A DNA stretch of 64,000 bases from contig NZ_OY762268.1 in NCBI RefSeq assembly GCF_963665245.1, positions 620,001-684,000 on the forward strand. The letters run 5' to 3'. The notes below the pieces were generated by a model that was not told where the DNA came from, did not search any database, and was given only the letters and a program-made list of their open reading frames with translations. Origin of the DNA: an uncultured Paludibaculum sp. Its GTDB lineage: Bacteria > Acidobacteriota > Terriglobia > Bryobacterales > Bryobacteraceae. Within the stretch, counting starts at the first letter, position 1. Each line of letters opens with the position of its first letter. The translations under genes were made by a program, and so were the position numbers. Of this stretch, positions 50,365 to 57,931 are shown one piece after another.

Positions 50365-51942
50365 TCTCATCGAAGGATGAGCCTGAAGAATAGGAGTTGG
50401 GTGTCCGCTGGGTGCCTTTCTGTTTTGGTTTGGGTGAGTACATATCTCGTCGTCGGCGCTGTGGGAATGTGGGAAACGCGGAGCGTTTTCCAAGGGCGGT
50501 GGGCAGCGGTGGGAAACCGGCGCGTAGCGCTCATCGCGTGAGCGATGACGGTTTTCCACGGCTGTCCACCGCCCGTCATTTCCATAGCGCTCCCAGCTTG
50601 CAGGCCACCACCCTGCCGGCGCCTCAGGCGCTCAGTTTGACGATGCGGCCCATCAGTCGACGTTTGGCGCGTTGCATGGCAAGCGCGGCTTCGGTGTCCG
50701 ATTGAGCTTGCGCAAACTCCTCGAGTTTGGCCAAGGTAACGCCGGCCCGCAGCAAGCTCTCGCAGTGAGGCGTCTCCTGGAACAACTCGAACGGCGTGGC
50801 CCATCGCAGGTAGATGCGGCGGCGCTTGCCGTTGGCAGCGATGATGACCTTGGGCACGGCGCAGGGGCGATGGAAGTTGACGTACGGATTCAAATGCCGT
50901 TGATGAAACTCGTCCATGGCTTGGGCGTGTTGCGCGTCGATGTGACCGTGGCCGATGTGCTTCCGGATGATGGCTCCGTTCTTGCATTCCACCAGGCCGT
51001 TGTCGCCGGTATGCTGCGCCCGCGACTTGGTTTGTTCGATCAGAAGCTTGCCGAGCAACCCGGCCACGTTGTGGTTGATGAACTCGCTGCCGTTGTCGGA
51101 ATGAAAGCCGCGGATCACGAATGGAAACTGCCCCAGCATGGCTTCCAGCACCGGAAATAGCCACAATTCGGAGATGTGCGGCGTGGCGGCCACGATCTCC
51201 CACTGCGTCACTTCGTCCACGGCGTTGATGTGATACACGCCCTTGCGGCCATCCTTGTCGCCCTGATGCACCGTGTCGATGCGCAGGTATCCGGGCATGC
51301 CGTTCGGCCGTGGCTTGCGCCGCTCGCCGATGGAAACCGGCGTCGGCCGCGTTGGCTGATAGCTCGTGTTGCGTTTCCTGTATGCCGTTGAGTTGCGGAG
51401 CCGGTACAGGTGCGCCACCGAGATCGACGCCAGCCGCTGGTAGACCGCTTGGCCGTACTCGCTGTGTTCGCGCTCCAGGATGCGCCTCGTCGCCGGCCCA
51501 CTCAAGTTCTGATGCGCCTTGTCTACATAGGCCAGCAGGTCCACATCGGCCGCCGTGTAGCGCGTGGCGAACTTCTCCCGTTGATAGACCACCGCTTTCA
51601 CGCGGCCTGTCGTGCGATACCCGGAGATCAACCTCGTGACCTGTGCCCGGCCCAGACCCGTCATCCGAGCCAGGTAGCGCCGCACCAGTCCCTTGTCTGT
51701 CCGATTCAGGCTGGCGTACTGGTGCCGCACCAGTGTCTTCTCCACCCAGCCGTAAACCTCCTCCCGCCGTTGCCCGGCAAACTGGACCGGCCCGCTGCCC
51801 GCCAAAAACGCCCTGATCTGCTCCAGGCTCTTTGCTTCCGAATCGTCCATGCTGATGATCAATCCCCAGCATCCCGGCTTTCCCCTTCAGGCTCATCTTG
51901 TGTGAGAATCCAGCACTCGGTTCAGGCTCATCTTGCATGAGA
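50365..51942. mobile_element. Insertion sequence with rve-type transposase
   Basis: Imperfect inverted ends: TCTCAT plus GATGAGCCTGAA at 50365-50387, and the matching TTCAGGCTCATC plus ATGAGA at 51921-51942. The right end has a second direct copy of the motif (TTCAGGCTCATCTTG at 51886-51900), 35 bp inside. One transposase gene lies between. I found no target duplication. The interval 50388-50623 has no supported gene. Confidence 0.65.
50624..51862 (-). CDS. Integrase-core (rve) transposase
   Basis: 412 residues. N-terminal helix-turn-helix regions (NRTDKGLVRRYLARMTGLGRAQVTRLISGYR; VAHLYRLRNSTAYRKRN) are followed by an rve catalytic core. The acidic triad is Asp in GYLRIDTVHQGD, Asp in GFHSDNGSEFIN and Glu in GLVECKNGAII. 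The C-terminus has a conserved WATPFELFQETPHCE region. The core is intact and the gene is probably functional. I do not recognise the exact IS family; IS481 or IS3-like groups are nearest by motif. Start at the ATG at 51862; MDDSEAKS, four codons later, is an alternative. Confidence 0.85.
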   Translation of the reverse strand: MIISMDDSEAKSLEQIRAFLAGSGPVQFAGQRREEVYGWVEKTLVRHQYASLNRTDKGLVRRYLARMTGLGRAQVTRLISGYRTTGRVKAVVYQREKFATRYTAADVDLLAYVDKAHQNLSGPATRRILEREHSEYGQAVYQRLASISVAHLYRLRNSTAYRKRNTSYQPTRPTPVSIGERRKPRPNGMPGYLRIDTVHQGDKDGRKGVYHINAVDEVTQWEIVAATPHISELWLFPVLEAMLGQFPFVIRGFHSDNGSEFINHNVAGLLGKLLIEQTKSRAQHTGDNGLVECKNGAIIRKHIGHGHIDAQHAQAMDEFHQRHLNPYVNFHRPCAVPKVIIAANGKRRRIYLRWATPFELFQETPHCESLLRAGVTLAKLEEFAQAQSDTEAALAMQRAKRRLMGRIVKLSA

Positions 51943-52049
51943 CAAGAGTCGGCTCCCCTCAGGACATCGGCGCGTGGTATCCTCAAGTTGCGGTTGAGAG
52001 GGCTGCACTTGCGGTCCGCTGGACGAAAGTTCACTCGGCTGCTTTTTTC

Positions 52050-52828
52050 ATGTACCTGTTGTACCTCGACGACGCTGGCTCCTCGGGCAACCCTGCGGAA
52101 GCCTACTTTGTCCTTGGAGGTATTTGCGTATATGAGGCGCAGGCGGATTGGTTTACACGAGAACTCGACAAGCTGGCTGCCAGCTTCGACGCTCAAGACC
52201 CCTCAAGCGTGGAGTTTCACGCGTCAGCCATATTTTCCAGACGTCAGGTGCCGTGGAAGGGCCTAGGGCAGGAAGAGGCTCGGGGGGTGATCAAGAGTGT
52301 ATTGAATGTGGCGCGCACCAGCTACGATTCGGCGTGCTGCTTCGCCTGTGCGATCGAGAAGGCGTCATTGCCTCCCGACCAGGATTGCGTGGCCCTCGCG
52401 TTCGAGGATCTGTGCCAGAGGTTTAACTTCTTCCTGGCTAGAAGAGCAGGCAGGGCGACAGGCAACGTGGGCTGCTCATCCTTGACAGAAGCACTCAGGA
52501 GACTTCGCTACAGCGCCTGAGTCGGGACTTCCGTCGGGTTGGCACTCAGTGGGGTGTCGTCCGGAATCTTGCTGACACGCCGATGTTTATCGACTCTCGT
52601 GCCTCGCGGTTGGTTCAAGTCGCGGATCATGTCGCGTATTCCGTCTTCCGCCGGTTTAATGCGGGGGACACCCAGTACTTCGACATCATCGCCTCGAGAT
52701 TCGATCAAGCGGATGGAATAATTCATGGTTTGGCCCACAAGAATTCAGAGAAGCACACCTGCGTCTGCCCGGCGTGTCTCAGTCGCAGACTTGCGCGTGG
52801 TGGACCCGGGGACGAAGAGAGCGCTTGA
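52050..52828 (+). pseudogene. DUF3800 family protein, frameshifted
   Basis: The first frame (52050 to about 52450) reads MYLLYLDDAGSSGNPAEAYFVLGGICVYE...FHASAIF...VIKSVLNVARTSYDSACCFACAIEKASLPP...AFEDLCQRFNFFLARRAGR. The family continues one frame over with GLLILDRSTQETSLQRLSRDFRR, WGVVRNLADTPMFIDSRASRLVQVADHVAYSVFRRFNAGDTQYFDIIASRF and IIHGLAHK, to a stop at 52828. One base lost or gained near 52450, in GCAGGCAGGGCGACAGG, accounts for the break. DUF3800 proteins have conserved acidic residues (LDDAG, LILDRS) like RNase H-type nucleases and are frequent in mobile and defence regions. An IS lies 107 bp upstream. Confidence 0.85.
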
Positions 52829-52943
52829 CGGCACATGCAAACACAGGGTGTCAGCGAACGCAGTTGCAAGTTCCCATATCGCGTTGCCCTACCAAAACCT
52901 GGCCAACCTTGCTCCACCGTGGCGTGACAGGTCCGCTGCCCCC

Positions 52944-53360
52944 TCACCCCTTCAACCGCGACACCAGCACCAACACATACGCGGCCACCTCCGTACCTAC
53001 GCCCGCCACAACGGCCCCCATTGCCCGCGACAGCAACTCGCCGCCTTGCGCCATCGGATCCACTGCCGTCCCCGGAAACAACATCGGCACAATCTCAGCC
53101 CGCATGAACTGATACAGCCAGTACAGCGCGACGAATCCCGCAATCGACTGGACTAGCGCCGCCATAGCCATCACCCACATCCCAAACTCCAAGGCCGACC
53201 GGCCCGGGTTCACGGCCACCATGCTCACCGCACTTAGAACTCTGAGAGATTCCGCGGCGCTCAGCGTCATCAGAATCGACCAAATCCAAATCTTTCCGTA
53301 TTTCTTTAGCGCGTAATCCAGCGAGCTATGAATAGGATCACCAACCGGCTCGTCATTCAT
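52944..53360 (-). CDS. Small membrane protein of unknown function
   Basis: 138 residues from the ATG at 53360, preceded by an AGAGA-type site; the longer frame (to 53417) has a poor start. The N-terminus is cytoplasmic and polar (MNDEPVGDPIHSSLDYALKKYGK). Three hydrophobic segments follow: IWIWSILMTLSAAESLRVLSAVSMVAV, MWVMAMAALVQSIAGFVALYWLYQFM, and LLSRAMGAVVAGVGTEVAAYVLVLVSRL. No family is recognised. It is divergent from the macro-TIR gene (213 bp apart) and may be a membrane partner, or unrelated. Confidence 0.7.
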   Translation of the reverse strand: MNDEPVGDPIHSSLDYALKKYGKIWIWSILMTLSAAESLRVLSAVSMVAVNPGRSALEFGMWVMAMAALVQSIAGFVALYWLYQFMRAEIVPMLFPGTAVDPMAQGGELLSRAMGAVVAGVGTEVAAYVLVLVSRLKG

Positions 53361-53572
53361 TTTTGCGATTCTCTCCGTACGTATTCTATCTGAAACATCC
53401 ATCAATGGACACGACAATCCGATGCCGATATCCTAACGGAAAGATTCCCACCCCCAAAAGAGCTCGCGGACTCCAAAGGTCCTGTCTCGCCCAGCCATGC
53501 CCGCCCCGTCCATACGACAATAGAGAACACTCGGCCAGACGCCGGCACGTCATCCCACAGGGAGCCAGCACA

Positions 53573-54556
53573 ATGATCCAAGTCCGCACCGGCAGCATCT
53601 TCGACTCCAAATGCGACCTCCTGGTCGTCCCCTGCGCCAGCGACGGCGATGTCACCCGCTCGGTCTTCGACAACCTCAACGAGCACGGACTGCCCGTCAC
53701 CGTCGGCGCCATCCCCTACGGCCACGCCCACTTCCGTCCCGTCAACTACGCCTTCGCCTCCACCATCGCCTACGCCGCCTCCGTCAACGCCAACAACATC
53801 ACGGCTGAAGCCCACGCCATAGCCAACATCGCCCGCCAGGTGGCCGAATATGCCCGCGCCAATCAACTCCGCTCCGTCAACCTCCCATTGCTGGGCACCG
53901 GAGCCGGAGGAATGCTCCCGGTAGACTCGTTCCAGGCCCTGAAGTCTGCACTCGCCGCGCCTCAGGACATCGAAGCCAATATCTTCTGCTTCACACGCGA
54001 AATCTACCAGAACATCGCCGCCGCTACCGACCTTGCCGCTCTCGCCCGCACGTTGCCGAATCCGCGCGTCTTCCTCAGCTACACCGGCACCGACCGCACC
54101 AACGCTCAATGGGTCCGCGCCCTCTGCGACGCCCTCCGCCGCAACGGCGTCAACGCCCGCCTCGATCAGTACCACCTCAAACCAGGTGTCGACCTCCCCC
54201 AATGGATGACGAATGAAGTCGTGATGGCGGACAAGGTCCTGCTGATCTGCGAAAAGTTCTACGCCGAGAAGTCCGACTTCCGCAAGGGCGGCGTCGGCTG
54301 GGAGACGATGATCATCCAGGGCGACATGCTGGCCCAGGGTGATAACAAGAACAAATACATCGCGATCCTACGTGGTACCGACGGCATCACGACACTTCCC
54401 GTCTATATGAGGTCCCGCTACGCCTTCGACTGGGGCGGCGTGCAGGAAATCGACGCCGACCGCCTGAAACAGCTCATCCTCTGCCTCTTCGACTGTGAAA
54501 CGGAGCCCGAATTGGGCACGATTCCCGACTACGTTAAACAGCACCGGCGCTCGTAG
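53573..54556 (+). CDS. Macro-like domain fused to TIR/SEFIR domain
   Basis: 327 residues from the ATG at 53573, with GGAG eight bases upstream; earlier frame to 53363 is not conserved in character. Residues 1-150 look like a macro (ADP-ribose-binding) domain: VRTGSIFDSKCDLLVVPCASDGD and the signature LPLLGTGAGGMLPVDSFQALKSAL (residues 104-127). Residues 164-327 are a TIR of the SEFIR kind: PRVFLSYTGTDRTNAQWVRALCDALRRNGVNARLDQYHLKPGVDLPQWM, then VLLICEKFYAEKSDFRKGGVGWETMII with a candidate catalytic Glu at 244. TIR domains often hydrolyse NAD; macro domains bind the ADP-ribose products. The fusion suggests a self-contained NAD-signalling or immunity protein. Confidence 0.83.
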   Translation: MIQVRTGSIFDSKCDLLVVPCASDGDVTRSVFDNLNEHGLPVTVGAIPYGHAHFRPVNYAFASTIAYAASVNANNITAEAHAIANIARQVAEYARANQLRSVNLPLLGTGAGGMLPVDSFQALKSALAAPQDIEANIFCFTREIYQNIAAATDLAALARTLPNPRVFLSYTGTDRTNAQWVRALCDALRRNGVNARLDQYHLKPGVDLPQWMTNEVVMADKVLLICEKFYAEKSDFRKGGVGWETMIIQGDMLAQGDNKNKYIAILRGTDGITTLPVYMRSRYAFDWGGVQEIDADRLKQLILCLFDCETEPELGTIPDYVKQHRRS

Positions 54557-54577
54557 ACAGGACGCCCAAATGCGCTC

Positions 54578-55987
54578 CTAGAAAACAAACTCATACTCCT
54601 TGAAGATCTCCGCCTTCGGCAAATCTTGCGTCGAGAAGTACTCGCTCTCCTTCTGCAACTCAGCCACCAGCGTCGACCTGGGCACTTCCGTGTGCGATTG
54701 CACGCTTCCGTGCTTGCCCGGCTTCGTTGAAACCACCGTCCTCAGCCTGCCCTCCACCGGCGTCTCATGCTTGTGCTCGAACAACGCCCACAACGATCTC
54801 GGTGTGGCATTCAGACTGCCGTGGTGGCCCACCTTGTAGACATCCACTCGCTTCAGCAGCTCTCTCACTTCTGGCTGGCTCAATGCGAACGCCCAGTTCT
54901 CGATCTGTGCATCTCCGGGAAACAGGAAGCTCTTCCCACCCACCTGGAACAACAGAATCACACTCGTGTTGTTCATCGCTGTATCCAGCGACCGCACCAG
55001 TTCCATCAACTGCTCGCCCCGGATCTTCTGCGCCCGTCCGACAAACCAGCGCACATTCGCCGGGATCGCATGCGCCTCGTGCGCCTCAGCCTGCGGGAAA
55101 AGCGGCGTCTCGGAATCCACCGACTCTCCAGCCGCCGCCTGGAACTGCCAGAACGCCGCAAACTGCCAGAATTCGACTGCGTCGCGAGCCTTCTCCTGCT
55201 TGACCGATTGCGTCTGCTTCAGCGTCGGCGGCCCCAACACATGCACCTGCACACCCGGCAGCACCGTCTCCAGGCCGGACTTCGACCCGGAATGCACGTA
55301 CGCCGCCCGCCCCTTTTTCCCCATCTCCATCAAATTCACCACGGCCGACTTGTTGGGCAGATTATTCTCGCCCAGAAAGCCCATCTGCGTCGACATTCGC
55401 CCCGACAGGCCCAGGTGACTATCCCGCGACGCTTCCGCAATCGCGCCGGCCATGCGGTTCATATTGTGCAGGCTCGCGATGAACGCCTTCGCATCCGGCT
55501 TTCCACCCGTAAATGTGGTTGCAGTGGCCTCCTCGGCCGTCGGCTGCGCATCCGGATCCTCCGTCCATGGTTGAACCACCAGCCCCGGCTTCATCCTCGC
55601 AATGATGCCCCCAGTGTTGACGCCCTCGGTCGAGAATCCGCTAATGTGATCACGGTGACGATGCGTCGCGACGACGGCGTCGAGCCGCGCCACTCCATCG
55701 TCGTCCATGCACTGCGCCTCGATATCCTTCGCGATAATCATCATGTAGTCGTCATCGGCGTTCCTGGGAGCGGCCGTGCTGCCATAGTCAATGAGCACCC
55801 GCCGTTTGAACTTGGCGTACTCGAAGGTCAGCAGGAAACAATCGCCGAAGCCCACGTTGTACGCACGCAGCGTCAGCTTCGAGGGTCCACCACCCGCCGC
55901 AGCCCTCTTTCCCGGCTTCGCGGGCACCTTCCTTGCCGCCGCTTTCTTCACGGCCGGCGCCGTCTTCTTGAGCTGAATCTTGGCCAT
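54578..55987 (-). CDS. ComEC-like MBL-fold hydrolase with basic N-terminal tail
   Basis: 469 residues from the ATG at 55987, one base after the upstream stop; the longer frame reads through the previous gene. Residues 1-36 are a Lys/Ala/Pro-rich tail (KKTAPAVKKAAARKVPAKPGKR) that could bind nucleic acid. The MBL core follows: LRAYNVGFGDCFLLTF, RRVLIDYGS, and the metal motif HRHRDH (109-114), with FLFPGDAQIENW and DVYKVGHHGSLNATPRSLW near the end, the pattern of ComEC/Rec2-type enzymes. An insertion of about 190 residues separates the halves. It is in a two-gene operon with the metallopeptidase upstream, and converges on the macro-TIR gene with 21 bp between stops. Confidence 0.85.
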   Translation of the reverse strand: MAKIQLKKTAPAVKKAAARKVPAKPGKRAAAGGGPSKLTLRAYNVGFGDCFLLTFEYAKFKRRVLIDYGSTAAPRNADDDYMMIIAKDIEAQCMDDDGVARLDAVVATHRHRDHISGFSTEGVNTGGIIARMKPGLVVQPWTEDPDAQPTAEEATATTFTGGKPDAKAFIASLHNMNRMAGAIAEASRDSHLGLSGRMSTQMGFLGENNLPNKSAVVNLMEMGKKGRAAYVHSGSKSGLETVLPGVQVHVLGPPTLKQTQSVKQEKARDAVEFWQFAAFWQFQAAAGESVDSETPLFPQAEAHEAHAIPANVRWFVGRAQKIRGEQLMELVRSLDTAMNNTSVILLFQVGGKSFLFPGDAQIENWAFALSQPEVRELLKRVDVYKVGHHGSLNATPRSLWALFEHKHETPVEGRLRTVVSTKPGKHGSVQSHTEVPRSTLVAELQKESEYFSTQDLPKAEIFKEYEFVF

Positions 55988-55988
55988 C

Positions 55989-57749
55989 TTACTCCGCCTC
56001 CTCCATCTCAAGCTCCTCGTGCGCCGTCCAATCCGCCACCTGCGCGCCGCCCGCCTGACCCCAACCCGACATCCGCTTGCGGTGCATCGCCGCGAAGCGC
56101 CGCATCTTCGACGACCCCGGCTTGAAGAACCCATACTGCCACAGGTACTTCAACCGCCGGGTCTGCCGTTCGGCATTGAAGATCGAATTGCCGATGTTGT
56201 ACTTCAGATGCCCGAACTGATCGAAGATCATCGCATTGCCGCCATACAGCGTCACCTCCAGATCCTTGGGCATCCCTTCAGGCTTCTCGATGTCGAGACG
56301 CTTCAACTCGCTGGCGCGAATCTTGAGCTCCTGCACGTACTCCACCACGGTCTCGCGCAGCATGAACCCGTCATCGCCCACCCGCACGCAGGGCCGAACC
56401 GACTGAACCCGCGTATACGCCTCGTCATTGAGCTTGAATGCCCTGCGGTTTTCCCAGATAAAGCGAAAGACTTCGTCGAAATCCCGCTGCATCTCCTCGA
56501 AATGCGTACGATCGTAGACCACGCGGTGGTCCTTGTCGCCCTCTGGAGGCGGATCCCAGGTGCCGGGCTCACGCCGCCCCGTCGACGTCGGGACAATCCC
56601 ATAGGCATTGAAGGACCTGTAGAGCTGTTCGCGAAACCTGTACTTCAGGTCTTTCGGGTACAGCTCCCAATCGGCCGTCAGCAGCGCGCTGGCGAAGTCG
56701 CAGAACTCCAGATCGGTGGGCGGGCAATAGTCGATGGCCCGTACGCAGATGGTCAACAGGTGGTCGGCCACTTCGGCGCCCTCTTCCACTGCGCGTTTCC
56801 GGTCGAGCGTATTATCGGCGTGGATATAAGGCTTCATGCGCGCCACCCACACCTCCAGGAAGACGTTGATGATGGCCGCGACCAGCACTTCGCCGCGCCG
56901 GTGCGGCTCTTCAAACTCTGGATCGTGCAGGTAGTCATTGCCCGGCAGCAGTGAGACCGATCGCCGCAACGCATTTCCGCGGATGCCCGACAACTCTTCG
57001 CCGAACTGTTCCGCCAGGCCAGTCAGGATGGACGAGCGCAACGCCTTCAGCGTGACGTTCCTGGCATCCATCACGACCTTGCGCCCCCCTGGATCCACCG
57101 CCTTCAGAACTACGTCCTTCAGCGAAAAGATGCTCAAAATGGCGACAATATCGGCGAACCCCTCGTGAAACCCGGCCTGCTCGGGCGACGACGGATCGGT
57201 GAACCGTTCCCGCAGCCCGTCCAGCAAGGCATGTGTCGTCTCATGCGCGATCACGTCGTGCGCCAGGCATCCGAAGACATACCCTTTGGTCTTGACCTTC
57301 GGGAAGTAACCGAACATCAGCGCTTGATCATCCGGCGAGTAGAACGCGTTGGCGTCGGCGAAGGCATGCGGAGCCACCTGGATCTGGTGCCCCGCAAAGC
57401 TCCACGCCACCCGCCGCCCCAGAGCGTACTCAAAGCGGGCCAACGTCCGCATCACAATGGCATACGTGTTCATCGCGTGGAAGTCCGGGCTGGCCAGAAG
57501 CTCGGTATCGGTCATGGAAGCGAACGGATCGCCCGGCAGATCATCGGAATGATTCAGCGGCTTCGGAACGGTCTTGTAGAGCGTGTTAGTGGTGGAGTCG
57601 TAGTCCACAACCTGCACGCGATAACCGCGCGGGCCTGGCTCCAATTCCTCGTTGGGAATCTCGATCTGGGTCCGAACGATCTTGCCTCCGATCTGGACGC
57701 TGGGGTCCTGGGCAAAGATGGTGGTCTTGCGAATGGGGTAGTAGGGCAC
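55989..57749 (-). CDS. Gluzincin-type metallopeptidase of unknown family
   Basis: 586 residues without signal peptide, so probably cytoplasmic. The zinc site is HETTH (169-173), followed by the third-ligand motif EGFAD (Glu196), a 23-residue spacing that suits thermolysin-like gluzincins. The upstream FYSPDDQALMFGYFP and GCLAHDVIAHE add to the likeness. The rest (about 230-586) is mainly helical, with LRSSILTGLAEQFGEEL and FCDFASALLTADWELYP, and is not recognised. The MBL gene follows after one base. A cytoplasmic protease coupled to a ComEC-like MBL next to a TIR protein fits a conflict system, but no such system is known to me with exactly these parts. Confidence 0.8.
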   Translation of the reverse strand: MPYYPIRKTTIFAQDPSVQIGGKIVRTQIEIPNEELEPGPRGYRVQVVDYDSTTNTLYKTVPKPLNHSDDLPGDPFASMTDTELLASPDFHAMNTYAIVMRTLARFEYALGRRVAWSFAGHQIQVAPHAFADANAFYSPDDQALMFGYFPKVKTKGYVFGCLAHDVIAHETTHALLDGLRERFTDPSSPEQAGFHEGFADIVAILSIFSLKDVVLKAVDPGGRKVVMDARNVTLKALRSSILTGLAEQFGEELSGIRGNALRRSVSLLPGNDYLHDPEFEEPHRRGEVLVAAIINVFLEVWVARMKPYIHADNTLDRKRAVEEGAEVADHLLTICVRAIDYCPPTDLEFCDFASALLTADWELYPKDLKYRFREQLYRSFNAYGIVPTSTGRREPGTWDPPPEGDKDHRVVYDRTHFEEMQRDFDEVFRFIWENRRAFKLNDEAYTRVQSVRPCVRVGDDGFMLRETVVEYVQELKIRASELKRLDIEKPEGMPKDLEVTLYGGNAMIFDQFGHLKYNIGNSIFNAERQTRRLKYLWQYGFFKPGSSKMRRFAAMHRKRMSGWGQAGGAQVADWTAHEELEMEEAE

Positions 57750-57931
57750 GGCGTCTCTCTGAGTGTGAAGAGTACACGGATCCCGTTACAGAATCCACGA
57801 TTTCTTTCATGGGCCACGAAGGCAACGGCTTTTCTGACGGCGGGCAATCGTCTTGGCGGCGAGCAACGTCCCCAAACAAAACCGGCGCCGTACCATTGCG
57901 GTGCGGCGCCGGCGGTTTGCGGTTCGGATCG

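Noticed and set aside
50367..52196. A 609-codon minus-strand frame over the IS
   Set aside because: It runs antiphase through the transposase and both IS ends without recognisable domains.
53573..54556. Classical Thoeris system
   Set aside because: No separate ThsA-like effector or second TIR gene is present; the macro and TIR parts are fused and the neighbours do not match.
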